A DNA stretch of 64,000 bases from G963720515 sp963720515 (GCA_963720515.1 OY970397.1:2418001-2482000), one strand, 5' to 3'. Positions 1 to 10,442 are shown, counted from the stretch's first letter. A program made the numbers and translations. Notes: generated from the sequence alone by a model not told the origin.

Positions 1-570
1 ACCACCGTCTTCAACGCCGCATGGGAGGCCGGGCTCAAGATCACGGCACGGACGGCGCATTCGCTCTACATCAGCCGCTACCCGCTCGGCCGCGACGCGA
101 CGGTGAACTACCCCGACGTCGACCTCAAGTTCGTGAACGACACGAACCACGCGATCGTGATGCGCGGATACGTCGGCGACAACGGCATCACGATCGGCGT
201 CCTCGGCGCGCCCACGAACCGCCGCGTCGTGAGCATCCCGGGCGAGATCAAGAAGGACGGCGAGCCCGAGGTCGAGCGCGTGCCCGACCCGACGCTCCAC
301 GTGGGCGAGGAGGTCGTCGAGGAGTCGGGCACGCCGCCGCAGTCCGTTCAGGTGCAGCGGATCGTCTACGTGGGCGACAAGGTGCTCTACGACGAGGTCT
401 GGTACACGTCGTGGCTGGACGAGCCGAAGGTGATCCGCGTCGGGACGATTCCTGTCACCGCCCCGCCGCCGGCCCCGCCCCCGGCGCCGCCTCCGCCGGC
501 CACCACTCCGACGGGCACGACGCCCACCGGCACGACACCGACGACGACCGGCCCTCCGGGGCGTCGCTAG
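1..570 (+). CDS. VanW-family protein with G5-like domain, C-terminal part
   Basis: The open frame enters from the left edge, so the N-terminus is missing; at least 189 residues are visible. The first 35 or so (TTVFNAAWEAG, then SLYISRYPLGRDATV) match the conserved core end of VanW-like proteins. The next 100 residues, with repeated VGEEVVEE and VYVGDKVLYDEVWYTSW stretches, look like a G5 domain, a beta-rich module often found on cell-wall proteins. The last 35 residues are a Pro/Thr-rich tail typical of an extracellular spacer. Known members are membrane-anchored or secreted envelope proteins of unclear biochemical role. The stop overlaps the convergent thioesterase stop by four bases. Confidence 0.85.
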   Translation, partial: TTVFNAAWEAGLKITARTAHSLYISRYPLGRDATVNYPDVDLKFVNDTNHAIVMRGYVGDNGITIGVLGAPTNRRVVSIPGEIKKDGEPEVERVPDPTLHVGEEVVEESGTPPQSVQVQRIVYVGDKVLYDEVWYTSWLDEPKVIRVGTIPVTAPPPAPPPAPPPPATTPTGTTPTGTTPTTTGPPGRR

Positions 571-989
571 CCGGCTTCGGCCGCGGCGATCGCCTCGGCG
601 AGCCAGGCGGGCACGCGCGTCGGGCGCAGCGTGGTCGCATCCACGGTCGCGTGCGACGTCCAGCCGTCGGCGACGAGCCCGGGCGGGTCGCTCAGGCGCT
701 CGATCTCGTACTCGAACCGGAACCGGGCGCCGCGCAGGTCGTTGATGCGCGTGTGAATCCGGAGCCGGTCGTCGAAGCGCGTTGGGAGCAGGTACCGGAC
801 GTGCGTCTCGAGCGTCAGCGCCTCGAAGCCCTGGTCGATCATCCCCTGGTAGCCGCCCGCGAAGCGCTCGAGGTAGGCGACGCGCGCGACCTCGTACCAG
901 TTCAGGTACACGGCGTTGTTCGAGATGCCCTGCGCGTCGGTCTCGCTGAAGCGGACGCTGAGATCGGTCGAGAAGGTGAAGTCCGTCAC
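567..989 (-). CDS. acyl-CoA thioesterase, 4HBT hot-dog family
   Basis: A 140-residue single hot-dog domain. The motif RFSETDAQGISNNAVY near residues 13-28 contains the catalytic-type Asp18 followed by the G-x-x-x-N pattern of the 4-hydroxybenzoyl-CoA thioesterase/YbgC/FadM group. The family hydrolyses acyl-CoA thioesters in the cytoplasm; the chain length or aromatic preference cannot be told from sequence. The length is normal. The gene is divergent from the DUF4349 lipoprotein gene, with 44 bases between starts, and convergent with the VanW gene. Confidence 0.85.
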   Translation of the reverse strand: MTDFTFSTDLSVRFSETDAQGISNNAVYLNWYEVARVAYLERFAGGYQGMIDQGFEALTLETHVRYLLPTRFDDRLRIHTRINDLRGARFRFEYEIERLSDPPGLVADGWTSHATVDATTLRPTRVPAWLAEAIAAAEAG

Positions 990-1033
990 GGCCGGGAACT
1001 TTTGCAGCGCGACACCGGTCTGAGCAACCGACC

Positions 1034-1921
1034 ATGTCTCGCACCGCAGGAATTCTCGTCCTCGCCCTCGTCCCGCTCGCCCTGTTCACGGGCTGCTCGG
1101 GCTCGGACAGCGGCGGTAGCACAGGAGCTTCAGCGGCCGGGGCGCCGGCAGGGATCGATTACTCGGACGAGGCATCTGCGTCGGCCGGCGGCTCGGGCGA
1201 GCCGGTCTCGGACAGCGCGGAGCCGAAGTCGTCCGGCCTCCCCTCGGTGGGATCGAAGATCGTGCGCACGGCGTCGCTCTCGCTCACGGTCCCGCGCGGG
1301 GAGTTCGAGGATGCCGTCGCCGAGGCGCGGACGACCGTGACCGGGCTGGGCGGCTTCGTCGCGAGCTCGGAGACGAGGCGCGGCGGTCCCGGAAGGCCGA
1401 CGCGCGGCTCGTTCGTCGTCCGCGTGCCGGCCGACACCTACGACCGCGCACTTCGGTCGCTCGGACGGCTCGGCCGCGTCGAGGCGCGCGAGGAGCACGG
1501 CGACGACAAGGCCGCCGAGTACGTGGACCTCGAGGCCCGCACACGCCATCTCGAGGCCGTCGAGGCCCGGCTGCTTGCGCTCCTCGACCAGGCGCGCACC
1601 GTGCAGTCGGCGCTCGCCGTCCAGGCGCAGCTCGACTCGGCGCAGCTCGAGCTCGAGCAGGCGCGCGGGCGGCTCCAGCTCATCGACGACCAGGTCGCCT
1701 ACGCGACGATCGCGCTCTCCCTGCGCGAGCGGCCCGCCGCGGCGCCGGCCGGCGGCGGGACCTGGGCGGTCGCCGACGCGGCCGTCTCGGGGGCGCGGGC
1801 CTTCGTCACGGTCGCCGGCTGGGCGCTCGTCGGGCTCGCCGCGGTCGCGCCCTTCGCACTCCTCGCGCTCGCCGGGTTCTTCGGCTTCCGCGTCGCGCGC
1901 CGCCGCCTCGCCACGCGGTAG
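1034..1921 (+). CDS. DUF4349 lipoprotein
   Basis: A 295-residue protein. The N-terminus is a lipoprotein signal: a hydrophobic stretch ending L-F-T-G-C with Cys21 as the likely lipidated residue, followed by a Gly/Ser-rich linker. The middle (about residues 75-235) matches DUF4349: it opens with a RTASLSLTVPRG strand and contains a long coiled coil around residues 165-215 (RTRHLEAVEARLLALLDQ). One transmembrane helix lies near residues 255-285 and is followed by a basic RVARRR tail. So the protein is probably anchored to the membrane at both ends with the coiled coil outside. The function of DUF4349 proteins is unknown. Confidence 0.8.
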   Translation: MSRTAGILVLALVPLALFTGCSGSDSGGSTGASAAGAPAGIDYSDEASASAGGSGEPVSDSAEPKSSGLPSVGSKIVRTASLSLTVPRGEFEDAVAEARTTVTGLGGFVASSETRRGGPGRPTRGSFVVRVPADTYDRALRSLGRLGRVEAREEHGDDKAAEYVDLEARTRHLEAVEARLLALLDQARTVQSALAVQAQLDSAQLELEQARGRLQLIDDQVAYATIALSLRERPAAAPAGGGTWAVADAAVSGARAFVTVAGWALVGLAAVAPFALLALAGFFGFRVARRRLATR

Positions 1922-1981
1922 GTCCGTCTGCAAGCTCGGCACCCTGGGTATCGTCCTCGGGAACCGAGAGGGAGGACGCAG

Positions 1982-2404
1982 ATGGCGAACGAAAAGCGTG
2001 GCAACGAGGGCAGCACCCTCGGACGCCTGGCCGATCGCGGCGAGGAGGCGGTCACGAAGCTGATCGACGAGCTGGCGAAGAACCCGCGCGTGACGGAGGC
2101 GCTCTCGCGCGTCATGGAGATGGCGGGCAAGGCCGACGAGAAGACGCGGAAGGCGGTCGCGAACTCGAGCGGCGCCGCCGCGAGCCAGATCAAGGACCTG
2201 CGCACGCGGCTCGAGAAGCTCGAGCAGAAGCTCCAGTCGATGGAGGGCGACGCGACGACGGCGAAGAAGCCGGCCGCCGCGAAGAAGCCGGCCGCCGCGA
2301 AGAAGCCCGCCGCCGCCAAGAAGCCCGCCGCGGCCGCGAAGCCGGCCGTCAAGAAGGCCGCTGCCCGGAAGCCGGCCGCGAAGAAGCCGCCGCCGCCCGC
2401 CTAG
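1982..2404 (+). CDS. coiled-coil protein with Lys/Ala/Pro-rich (KPAA) tail
   Basis: A 140-residue soluble protein with no signal peptide. Residues 1-90 are charged and helical, with a short coiled coil (LRTRLEKLEQKLQSM). Residues 92-140 are nearly all Lys, Ala and Pro, built from the tetrapeptide-like unit AKKPA. Such tails resemble histone H1-like and HU-extension tails and could bind DNA or polyphosphate; this is inference. A strong GAGGGAGG site lies about 9 bases before the ATG. The stop overlaps the convergent lipid kinase stop by four bases. No specific family is recognised; the helical part is faintly phasin-like. Confidence 0.75.
   Translation: MANEKRGNEGSTLGRLADRGEEAVTKLIDELAKNPRVTEALSRVMEMAGKADEKTRKAVANSSGAAASQIKDLRTRLEKLEQKLQSMEGDATTAKKPAAAKKPAAAKKPAAAKKPAAAAKPAVKKAAARKPAAKKPPPPA
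2258..2400 (+). repeat. tandem DNA repeat coding AKKPA units
   Basis: Units of about 15 bases (GCCGCGAAGAAGCCG and variants) repeat at least six times and encode the Lys/Ala/Pro tail of the preceding gene. Such low-complexity arrays can change copy number by slippage. Confidence 0.75.
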
Positions 2405-3318
2405 GCCGGGACCCGCAGCCGGATCGCGCGCGGGACGACGTCGAAGACGACCGGCGTCGTGCCGGGCTGCTCGCCGTCGAGAGCGATCGGCAGGCGCTCG
2501 TCGGCGTCGATCGCGACGCGCGCGCCCCGCAGCACCTCGATCTTCGGGTGCGAGAGGTGGCGGCCGCGGTAGATCTTCGGGAACGTGGTCACGAAGTCGG
2601 CCTTCGTGACGTCGCCGATCAGCATCGTGTCGAAGAGCCCGTCGTCGGGCGCCGCGTCGGGCGTCACGTGCATGCCGCCGCCGGCGTAGGCGCCGATCGT
2701 CGCGAGCACCTCGAACATCGGGCCGGCGCGCCGCTCGTCGTCCACGTCGACGCGGATCTCGGCGCTCTTCCAGCGCGCGAACACCGCGAGCGTCGCCCAG
2801 AGGAACGAGACGCGGCCGCCGAGCGCCTTCGTCGTCGAGTTCGCCCGGCGCGCGATCGCACCGCTGATCCCGGCGCCGCCGAAGTTCGCGAAGTAGGCCT
2901 CGGCCTCGGTGCCGTCCCAGGCCGTGTAGCGGGCATGGCCGAGGTCGATCGCGCGCGCCGTCCCGTGCTGCGCGACCGCGAGTGCCTCGTCGAGCTTGGT
3001 TGGAATCTTGAACGTGCGAACGAAGTCCGTGCCCGTGCCGCGCGGAATGATCGCGACCTCGACCTCCGGGTTCGGGTCGCCGCGCATGAGCCCGTTCACG
3101 ACCTCGTACACCGTGCCGTCGCCGCCGACCGCGACCAGCCTGCGCGCACCGCCGGCGACCGCCTCGGCCGTGAGGTCGGCAAGCTCGCCCGCCCGCGTCG
3201 AGATGAGCGCGTCGCCCACGAGCCCGGCCGCCGCAGCGCGATGCGCGATCTCGGGCCAGCGCTTGCCGGTCGTCCCGTTCGCGGACGCCGGGTTCACCAG
3301 GAATACGAGGTCGCTCAC
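2401..3318 (-). CDS. diacylglycerol kinase family lipid kinase
   Basis: 305 residues with the DAGK catalytic fold. The N-terminal strand LVFLVNPASANG (residues 4-15) and the nucleotide-binding motif GGDGT (residues 65-69, followed by YEVVNGLM) are diagnostic. A second signature, PRGTGTDF, follows near residue 90. Members phosphorylate diacylglycerol, sphingoid bases or related lipids, using ATP at the inner membrane face. In Actinomycetota relatives take part in phospholipid recycling. The length is typical. It lies in the same orientation as the downstream-coordinate purine nucleoside phosphorylase gene, 124 bases away. Confidence 0.9.
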   Translation of the reverse strand: MSDLVFLVNPASANGTTGKRWPEIAHRAAAAGLVGDALISTRAGELADLTAEAVAGGARRLVAVGGDGTVYEVVNGLMRGDPNPEVEVAIIPRGTGTDFVRTFKIPTKLDEALAVAQHGTARAIDLGHARYTAWDGTEAEAYFANFGGAGISGAIARRANSTTKALGGRVSFLWATLAVFARWKSAEIRVDVDDERRAGPMFEVLATIGAYAGGGMHVTPDAAPDDGLFDTMLIGDVTKADFVTTFPKIYRGRHLSHPKIEVLRGARVAIDADERLPIALDGEQPGTTPVVFDVVPRAIRLRVPA

Positions 3319-3442
3319 GGGCCGACCGCTGGCCCATGAGCGTGGGGAGGGAGTGTGGGGGAACCGGGAGGTTCCTCCACTGGGTCAAGGAAGGCGGCAC
3401 GTGGGGGAAACATGGTTCCCCCCACGGGAGCCGATAGGCGAC
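3319..3442 (-). terminator. intergenic region with two tandem hairpins
   Basis: Between two reverse-strand genes. Two strong hairpins share the stem start GTGGGGGAA: 3355-3365 with 3370-3380 (loop GGGA, one G-T mismatch) and 3401-3409 with 3416-3425 (six-base loop, one extra C). They lie downstream of the purine nucleoside phosphorylase gene on its transcript, so one may act as an intrinsic terminator, but no long U-run is present. Confidence 0.45.
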
Positions 3443-4153
3443 TCACGGGTGGGTCACCGTCGCGAGCGCGAGCACCGCCAGGCGGTCGACCGCCTCGGCG
3501 AGCTCGGCGTCTCCGATCCGTTCGAAGCCGTCCGCGCCGATCGTGTCGCTGACGAGCAGCAGGCACCCGGCCTGCACGCCGCGGAGCGCGCCGAGGGTCA
3601 GGATGGCCGCGGCCTCCATCTCGACCGCGAGCATTCCGCGGGCGGCCCAGCGCGCGGCCCGGTCGGCGTCGGGGTCGTAGAAGAGGTCGGTCGTCACCAC
3701 CGGGCCGACTTGGACGGGCGTACCCAGCGTCTTGGCCGCGTGCACCGCTCCATGGACGAGGTCCCAGTCGGCGGTCGGTGCGTGCGGTTCGCCGCCGGTG
3801 AGCGCGGCGGTGGCGCCGTCGTTCGGCGTCGCCGAGAGGACGACGACGATGTCGCCGAGGGCGAGGCTCGGCTGGAGCCCGCCGCAGGTGCCGATCCGGA
3901 GCAGGCGCTTGACCCCGAGGCGGACGAGCTCCTCGACGACGATCGACGCCGAGGGCGCGCCCATGCCGGTCGCCTGCACCGAGACGGGCGTTCCCTCGAA
4001 GGTGCCCGTGTAGCCGAGGAGCCCGCGCTCGGTGTTCGCCTCACGGACGTCGGCGAGGAACGTCTCCGCGACGGCGCGCGCACGGAGGGGATCGCCCGGA
4101 AGGAGGCACGCCTCGGCGTAGTCGCCGGGCTCGGCCCGCACGTGGATCGGCAC
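3443..4153 (-). CDS. deoD: purine nucleoside phosphorylase, DeoD type
   Basis: 236 residues, the usual size for the trimeric/hexameric NP-I family. Visible signatures are LLPGDPLRA near the start (phosphate-binding loop), IGTCGG near residue 92, the VEMEAAA motif near residue 178 (ribose and base contacts) and SDT near residue 207, which carries the catalytic Asp. The enzyme cleaves purine nucleosides with phosphate to free base and ribose-1-phosphate in the cytoplasm, complementing hpt at 6652 in purine salvage. A uridine phosphorylase assignment is possible within the same fold, but the GDP..RA motif and length favour DeoD. Confidence 0.85.
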   Translation of the reverse strand: MPIHVRAEPGDYAEACLLPGDPLRARAVAETFLADVREANTERGLLGYTGTFEGTPVSVQATGMGAPSASIVVEELVRLGVKRLLRIGTCGGLQPSLALGDIVVVLSATPNDGATAALTGGEPHAPTADWDLVHGAVHAAKTLGTPVQVGPVVTTDLFYDPDADRAARWAARGMLAVEMEAAAILTLGALRGVQAGCLLLVSDTIGADGFERIGDAELAEAVDRLAVLALATVTHP

Positions 4154-4199
4154 GCGCGGACTCTACTCGGGCGGCGCCGGTCGGCTCTATGGTCCCCGC

Positions 4200-4985
4200 G
4201 TGGCGCGCCTGGTGCGACGGCCGGACCCCGCGAACATCCTCGACTTCTGCGCCGAGGAGCCGGTCGAGCGCGTCTTCCTCGAGGACGTCGCGCGGCGCGG
4301 CCTCGGGCGATTCGCCTCCGTCGAGGAGGACGGCCGGGTGGTCGGGATCTGCCACGTCGGCGCGAACGTCGTCCCGTCCGGCCGGGAGGCGGCGCGCTTC
4401 GCCGAGCTCGCGGCGGCGGGTGAGCCGCGCATGCTCGTGGGCGAGGAGGCGGCGGTGACCGAGCTCTGGGACGCGATGCGGCGTTGGATGCCCGCGCCGC
4501 TCGACGACCGGCCCGGCCAGCCCGTGTACGTCCTCGACGAGCCGCCGCCACCGGGCGAGAGCGCGATCCGCGCTGCAACGCTCGACGACCTCGGCATCCT
4601 CATCCCGGCCGCCGCGGCGGCGTACGAGGAGGAGATCGGGATCGACGCGTATGCGCGTGACCCGGCGCTCTTCGAGTGGCGCACGCGCTCGCAGGTCGAG
4701 CAGGGCCGAAGCTGGATCTGGCGCGAGGAGGGGCGCATCCTCTTCAAGGCCGAGGCCTCGGCGTGGACGGGACGCGCCGTCCAGCTCCAGCAGGTCTGGG
4801 TCGAGCCCGAGCTTCGCGGCCGAGGCTACGCGCGGCGGGGTCTTGCCGACCTGTGCCGGAACCTGCTCGAGCGGACGCCGACCGTGTGCCTCTTCGTGCG
4901 GCCGGAGAACGACCCCGCGATCGCGCTCTACGAGGCGATCGGCATGCAGCGGACGATCGCGTACCGCTCGCTCATCTTCGAGTGA
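4200..4985 (+). CDS. GNAT N-acetyltransferase with DUF4081 N-domain
   Basis: 261 residues starting at GTG. The first 125 residues resemble DUF4081, found ahead of GNAT domains in Actinomycetota. The C-terminal half is a GNAT acetyltransferase: VWVEPELRGRGYARRGLADL (about residues 200-219) includes the acetyl-CoA pyrophosphate-binding R-G-x-G-x-A/G loop, and NDPAIALYEAIGMQR is the usual terminal motif. The substrate is unknown; some family members acetylate amino sugars or protein N-termini. It is divergent from deoD with 46 bases between starts. Confidence 0.85.
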   Translation: MARLVRRPDPANILDFCAEEPVERVFLEDVARRGLGRFASVEEDGRVVGICHVGANVVPSGREAARFAELAAAGEPRMLVGEEAAVTELWDAMRRWMPAPLDDRPGQPVYVLDEPPPPGESAIRAATLDDLGILIPAAAAAYEEEIGIDAYARDPALFEWRTRSQVEQGRSWIWREEGRILFKAEASAWTGRAVQLQQVWVEPELRGRGYARRGLADLCRNLLERTPTVCLFVRPENDPAIALYEAIGMQRTIAYRSLIFE

Positions 4986-5148
4986 GCCTGTGGAGGAATC
5001 GTTCGCCTTCCGGCACGGTCCCGTGACAGACACGCGCGTCTTTCCTCGTTAGCATCGTGGCTGGTTGGGGGTGGGTTGGGAGCCCTAATACACGCGGGTA
5101 TCAGGAGGTCCCACCCCGATCGGGTGATGGCGCGCCCGGACCGCGTAC
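4986..5148. other. intergenic region, no gene seen
   Basis: 163 bases between the GNAT gene and the small secreted protein. It is G-rich around 5063-5082. A possible hairpin, CCCCGATCGGG, lies at 5116-5126. No RNA family is recognised. Confidence 0.4.
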
Positions 5149-5631
5149 GTGAAGGTTCGACACGGTTTGCGCGGCATCGGCCTCTCTGCGGCGGCCCTCG
5201 TCCTCGCCTTTGCGATCGGCTTCGCCGTGCATGGGGGCGGGAACGCGCGTGCCACGGGCCACACCTGCAGCGCCACCGACAAGCGCTTCATCGCGACGGC
5301 GTCCACGAACATGACCGCGCTCGGCATCTGGGCGGACGGGTTCAAGACGGGGGACATCGGCGCGGCCGAGGTGGTCAAGGAGGCCCGCGACGCGGCCAAG
5401 CGCGTGGACTACGTGAAGCCGCAGGACCCGTCGCTCAAGCTCTCGCAGCGCCTCATCGGCTCGATGTTCCGGGAGTACGGCCAGGCGATCGCGCTCGCGG
5501 CGAAGGCGCGGACGAGCGCCGGCGAGCACATGAACCGCGCCTTCGGCCTCGCCGGGTTCGCGCGCCAGGTGCTCGTGGAGGCGAAGCCCGCGCTCGCGAA
5601 GCGCGGCTGCTCGGTCGACCCGCTCCTCTAG
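5149..5631 (+). CDS. small secreted protein of unknown function
   Basis: 160 residues from a GTG start. Residues 1-35 form a signal peptide: basic MKVRHGLRG, a hydrophobic core, and a likely cleavage after GNARA. The mature part is helical and has only two cysteines, at both ends (HTCSAT and KRGCSV), which could form a disulfide tying the termini together. No known domain was recognised. It sits 16 bases ahead of tilS, but a functional link is unlikely. Confidence 0.7.
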   Translation: MKVRHGLRGIGLSAAALVLAFAIGFAVHGGGNARATGHTCSATDKRFIATASTNMTALGIWADGFKTGDIGAAEVVKEARDAAKRVDYVKPQDPSLKLSQRLIGSMFREYGQAIALAAKARTSAGEHMNRAFGLAGFARQVLVEAKPALAKRGCSVDPLL

Positions 5632-5647
5632 GACCTACAATGGCCCC

Positions 5648-6655
5648 ATGGACACGGGGGCCCTTCGCGCGCGTGTCGAGGAGCACATTCGCGCGCACGA
5701 TCTCCTTCCGTCCGGCGGCGACGTCCTCTGCCTCGTCTCCGGCGGCCCCGACTCGTCGTGCCTCTGGCACGCGCTCGGCGCGCTCGGCTATCGCGTCTCG
5801 GCACTCCATGTGAACCACGGCCTACGGGGCGCCGAGTCCGAGGCCGACGCGCGCTACTGCCGCGAGGCCTTCGGCGCCGAGGTCGTGGACGCGCCCGCGA
5901 GCACCGCGACCGAGGCCGAGCTCCGTGCCCTCCGCTACGCGATCCACCCCGAGTGCGTGCGCGCGACGGGCCACACCGCCTCCGACCAGGTCGAGACCGT
6001 CCTCTACCGCCTTGCCACGAGCGGGACAACCACGGGGATCCGCGTCCGTCGCGACGACCGCGTCGTCCGTCCGCTCCTCACGGTCTGGCGCGACGAGACC
6101 GAGGCCTACTGCCGCGTCGAGGGCCTCGAGGTCCGGCGCGACTCGACGAACGACGCGACCGCGCGCGGGCTGATCCGGCGGGAGATCGTCCCCGCGCTCC
6201 GGCGCCTCCACCCGGCCGCCGAGCGGAACGTGCTCAGCGCCGCGCGCGAGCCCGCGGTGCTCCCGCGCCCTGTCGAGCGCGCGCTCGTCGAGCTCGTCGC
6301 AGCGCCCACCGGCTCGCGACGGGTGGATCTCGGCGCAGGGGTCACGGCCGTCCGCGAGTACGACCGGGTGTGGCTCGAGCAGGCGCCGGTCGCCCTCGAC
6401 GGGCCGGTCCGCTGGGGCGCCTGGACGCTCACCCCGACCCGCCCCGGGCTCCGCGTCCGAGGGTGGCGCGCGGGGGATCGCCTGGCGAGCCGGCGCAAGA
6501 AGGTGCAGGATCTCTTCGTGGACGCGAAGGTGCCGCGGTCGGAGCGCGAGGCCTGGCCGCTCGTCGTGCGCGGCGACGAGGTGGTCGCCGTCCCCGGGAT
6601 CGCGACGGCCCCGGGCTGGGAGGACGCCGTGGTCGCCGACCGGACCCCCGCATGA
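5648..6655 (+). CDS. tilS: tRNA(Ile)-lysidine synthase
   Basis: 335 residues. The PP-loop ATP pyrophosphatase motif SGGPDSS occurs near residues 30-36, followed by the N-type PP-loop fold with LHVNHGLRG and the TGHTASDQVETVL motif characteristic of TilS. The C-terminal part has the LASRRKKVQDLFVDAKVP stretch of the TilS tRNA-binding domain. It converts the wobble cytidine of tRNA-Ile(CAU) to lysidine using ATP and lysine, which is essential for AUA decoding. The stop overlaps the hpt start by four bases (ATGA), as in the tilS-hpt-ftsH clusters of many Gram-positive and actinobacterial genomes. Confidence 0.95.
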   Translation: MDTGALRARVEEHIRAHDLLPSGGDVLCLVSGGPDSSCLWHALGALGYRVSALHVNHGLRGAESEADARYCREAFGAEVVDAPASTATEAELRALRYAIHPECVRATGHTASDQVETVLYRLATSGTTTGIRVRRDDRVVRPLLTVWRDETEAYCRVEGLEVRRDSTNDATARGLIRREIVPALRRLHPAAERNVLSAAREPAVLPRPVERALVELVAAPTGSRRVDLGAGVTAVREYDRVWLEQAPVALDGPVRWGAWTLTPTRPGLRVRGWRAGDRLASRRKKVQDLFVDAKVPRSEREAWPLVVRGDEVVAVPGIATAPGWEDAVVADRTPA

Positions 6656-7233
6656 CCGAGCCGCTCGTGCACGTGGCCGACGACCTGGCCGCCGACGTCG
6701 AGGAGGTCCTGATCGACGAGGAGACGCTCCTCGCGCGGGTCGCCGAGCTCGGCGCCACCCTGACCGAGGACTACCGCGGCCGCGACCTGCTCCTCGTGGG
6801 CGTCCTCAAGGGCGCCGTGTTCTTCATGGCCGACCTCATGCGCAAGATCGAGCTGCCCTGCGAGGTGGACTTCATGGCCATCTCGAGCTACGGCGACGGC
6901 GTGGACTCCTCGGGCGTCGTGCGGATCCTCAAGGACCTGGACATCTCGATCGAGGGCCGCAACGTCCTCGTCGTCGAGGACATCGTCGACTCGGGCCTCA
7001 CGCTCTCCTACCTCGTGCGACTCCTCAAGGCGCGCCGGCCGGCGTCGATCGAGATCTGCGCGCTCCTCGCGAAGCCCGGCCGGAGGGAGAACGAGGTGGC
7101 CTGCCGGTACGTCGGCTTCGAGATCCCGAACAAGTTCGTGGTCGGCTACGGGCTCGACTTCGCGGAGCGCTTCCGGAACCTCCCCTACATCGGGGTCCTG
7201 CGGCAGGAGCTCGCGGCGGAGGCAGAGAGGTAA
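6652..7233 (+). CDS. hpt: hypoxanthine phosphoribosyltransferase
   Basis: 193 residues; the ATG overlaps the tilS stop. The PRPP-binding motif VVEDIVDSGLTL lies near residues 105-116, and the family stretches LVGVLKGAVFFMADLMR and MAISSYGDG are clear. It converts hypoxanthine or guanine plus PRPP to IMP or GMP in the cytoplasm. The terminal FRNLPYIGVL motif is complete, so the protein is full length. It follows tilS and precedes ftsH in a conserved order. Confidence 0.96.
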   Translation: MTEPLVHVADDLAADVEEVLIDEETLLARVAELGATLTEDYRGRDLLLVGVLKGAVFFMADLMRKIELPCEVDFMAISSYGDGVDSSGVVRILKDLDISIEGRNVLVVEDIVDSGLTLSYLVRLLKARRPASIEICALLAKPGRRENEVACRYVGFEIPNKFVVGYGLDFAERFRNLPYIGVLRQELAAEAER

Positions 7234-7295
7234 ACCTCAGGGCGGCTGCGGCCGAATAGCTCATTGCTACCCTTCCCCAAAGGAGCCGAGCCGTC

Positions 7296-9245
<1,950 letters not shown>

Positions 9246-9270
9246 GTCCCGCGCGTCCTACGATGGACGC

Positions 9271-10083
9271 GTGACCCCGCTCGAGACGCGCTTTCCCCGC
9301 CCCGCGGTCGTCGGGATCGTCAACGTCACACCCGACTCGTTCTCCGACGGAGGCGTGCACTTCGCCGTGGAGGACGCCGTCGCCGGCGCGCGGCGCATGG
9401 CGGCCGAGGGCGCGGCGCTCGTGGACGTCGGCGGGGAGTCCACGCGGCCCGGCTCCGAGGGGATCACCCTCGACGAGGAGCTCCGCCGCGTCGAGCCGGT
9501 CCTCGCGGAGATCGCGGACGAGCTGCCCGTCTCGATCGACACCGCCAAGGCCGAGGTCGCGCGCCGCGCGCTCGCGGCAGGCGCGGTCATGGTCAACGAC
9601 GTCACCGCGCTCCGGGCCGACCCCGAGCTCGCCGGCGTCGTCGGGGACTCGGGCGCCTACCTCTGCCTCATGCACATGCTCGGCGAGCCGCGCACGATGC
9701 AGGACGACCCGCGCTACGAGGACGTCGTCGCGGACGTGGCCGCGTTCCTCGAGGAGCGCCTCGCGTTCGCCGTCGCGCAGGGGATCCCGGAGGAGCGGAT
9801 CGCGCTCGACCCGGGCATCGGCTTCGGCAAGACGGTCGAGCACAACCTGGAGCTGCTCGCGCGCCTCGACGAGATCGTCGCGCTCGGCCGGCCCGTGCTC
9901 GTCGGCGCCTCGCGCAAGCGGTTCCTCGGCCGGGTGCTCGGCGACGAGGACGCGCTCACGGGGCCGGTGAGAGCGAGCGTCGCCGCGAGCCTCGTCGCGT
10001 TCGAGCGCGGCGCCTCGCTCTTCCGCGTGCACGACGTCGCGCCGCACGTCCGGGCCTTGGCCGCCGCCGAGGTCGCGGCGTGA
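9271..10083 (+). CDS. folP: dihydropteroate synthase
   Basis: 270 residues from GTG. Conserved loops are visible: GIVNVTPDSFSDGG (residues 13-26), the GESTRPGS loop, VMVNDVTALR, the LMHM motif, DPGIGFGKTVEHN and GASRKRFLG. It joins p-aminobenzoate and hydroxymethyl-dihydropterin pyrophosphate to dihydropteroate in folate synthesis and is the sulfonamide target. The stop overlaps the folB start (GTGA), and folK lies 2 kb downstream, separated by a reverse-strand gene. Confidence 0.96.
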   Translation: MTPLETRFPRPAVVGIVNVTPDSFSDGGVHFAVEDAVAGARRMAAEGAALVDVGGESTRPGSEGITLDEELRRVEPVLAEIADELPVSIDTAKAEVARRALAAGAVMVNDVTALRADPELAGVVGDSGAYLCLMHMLGEPRTMQDDPRYEDVVADVAAFLEERLAFAVAQGIPEERIALDPGIGFGKTVEHNLELLARLDEIVALGRPVLVGASRKRFLGRVLGDEDALTGPVRASVAASLVAFERGASLFRVHDVAPHVRALAAAEVAA

Positions 10084-10442
10084 CGCCCTACGCGATCGAG
10101 CTCTTCGGCCTCGAGCTCCGCGGCTTCCACGGCGCCACCGAGGAGGAGCGGGCCCGCGGGCAGCGGTTCCTCTTCGACGTCGAGGCCGAGCTCGACACGC
10201 GCGCGACGGAGACCGACGACCTGGCCGACACGGTGGACTACCGCGAGGTCGCGGCCTGCATCCGCGAGGTGTCCGACGCCCGCGCCTACGTGCTGATCGA
10301 GGCCCTCGCGGCCGCGTGCGCCGACGCGCTCCTCGAACGCTTCCCGCTCGCGCGCGTGCGGGTCCGCGTCCGCAAGCCCGAGGTCGTGCTCGACCCGCCG
10401 GTCGCCTACTCGGCCGCGACGGTCGAACGCCGGTCTAGCTGA
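10080..10442 (+). CDS. folB: dihydroneopterin aldolase
   Basis: 120 residues of normal FolB length, starting at GTG four bases inside the folP end. Signatures are LELRGFHGATEEERARGQRF near the start, the D..DTVDYREV motif and YVLIEALAAACADALLERF, which carries the substrate-binding Glu, then a final VRVRKPEV strand. It cleaves dihydroneopterin to hydroxymethyl-dihydropterin and glycolaldehyde. Its last 37 bases overlap the reverse-strand metalloprotease gene. Confidence 0.95.
   Translation: MTPYAIELFGLELRGFHGATEEERARGQRFLFDVEAELDTRATETDDLADTVDYREVAACIREVSDARAYVLIEALAAACADALLERFPLARVRVRVRKPEVVLDPPVAYSAATVERRSS

Noticed and set aside
1130..3400. A 756-residue reverse frame across 1.1-3.4 kb
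   Set aside because: It spans three real genes in other frames and is low-complexity Arg/Ala.
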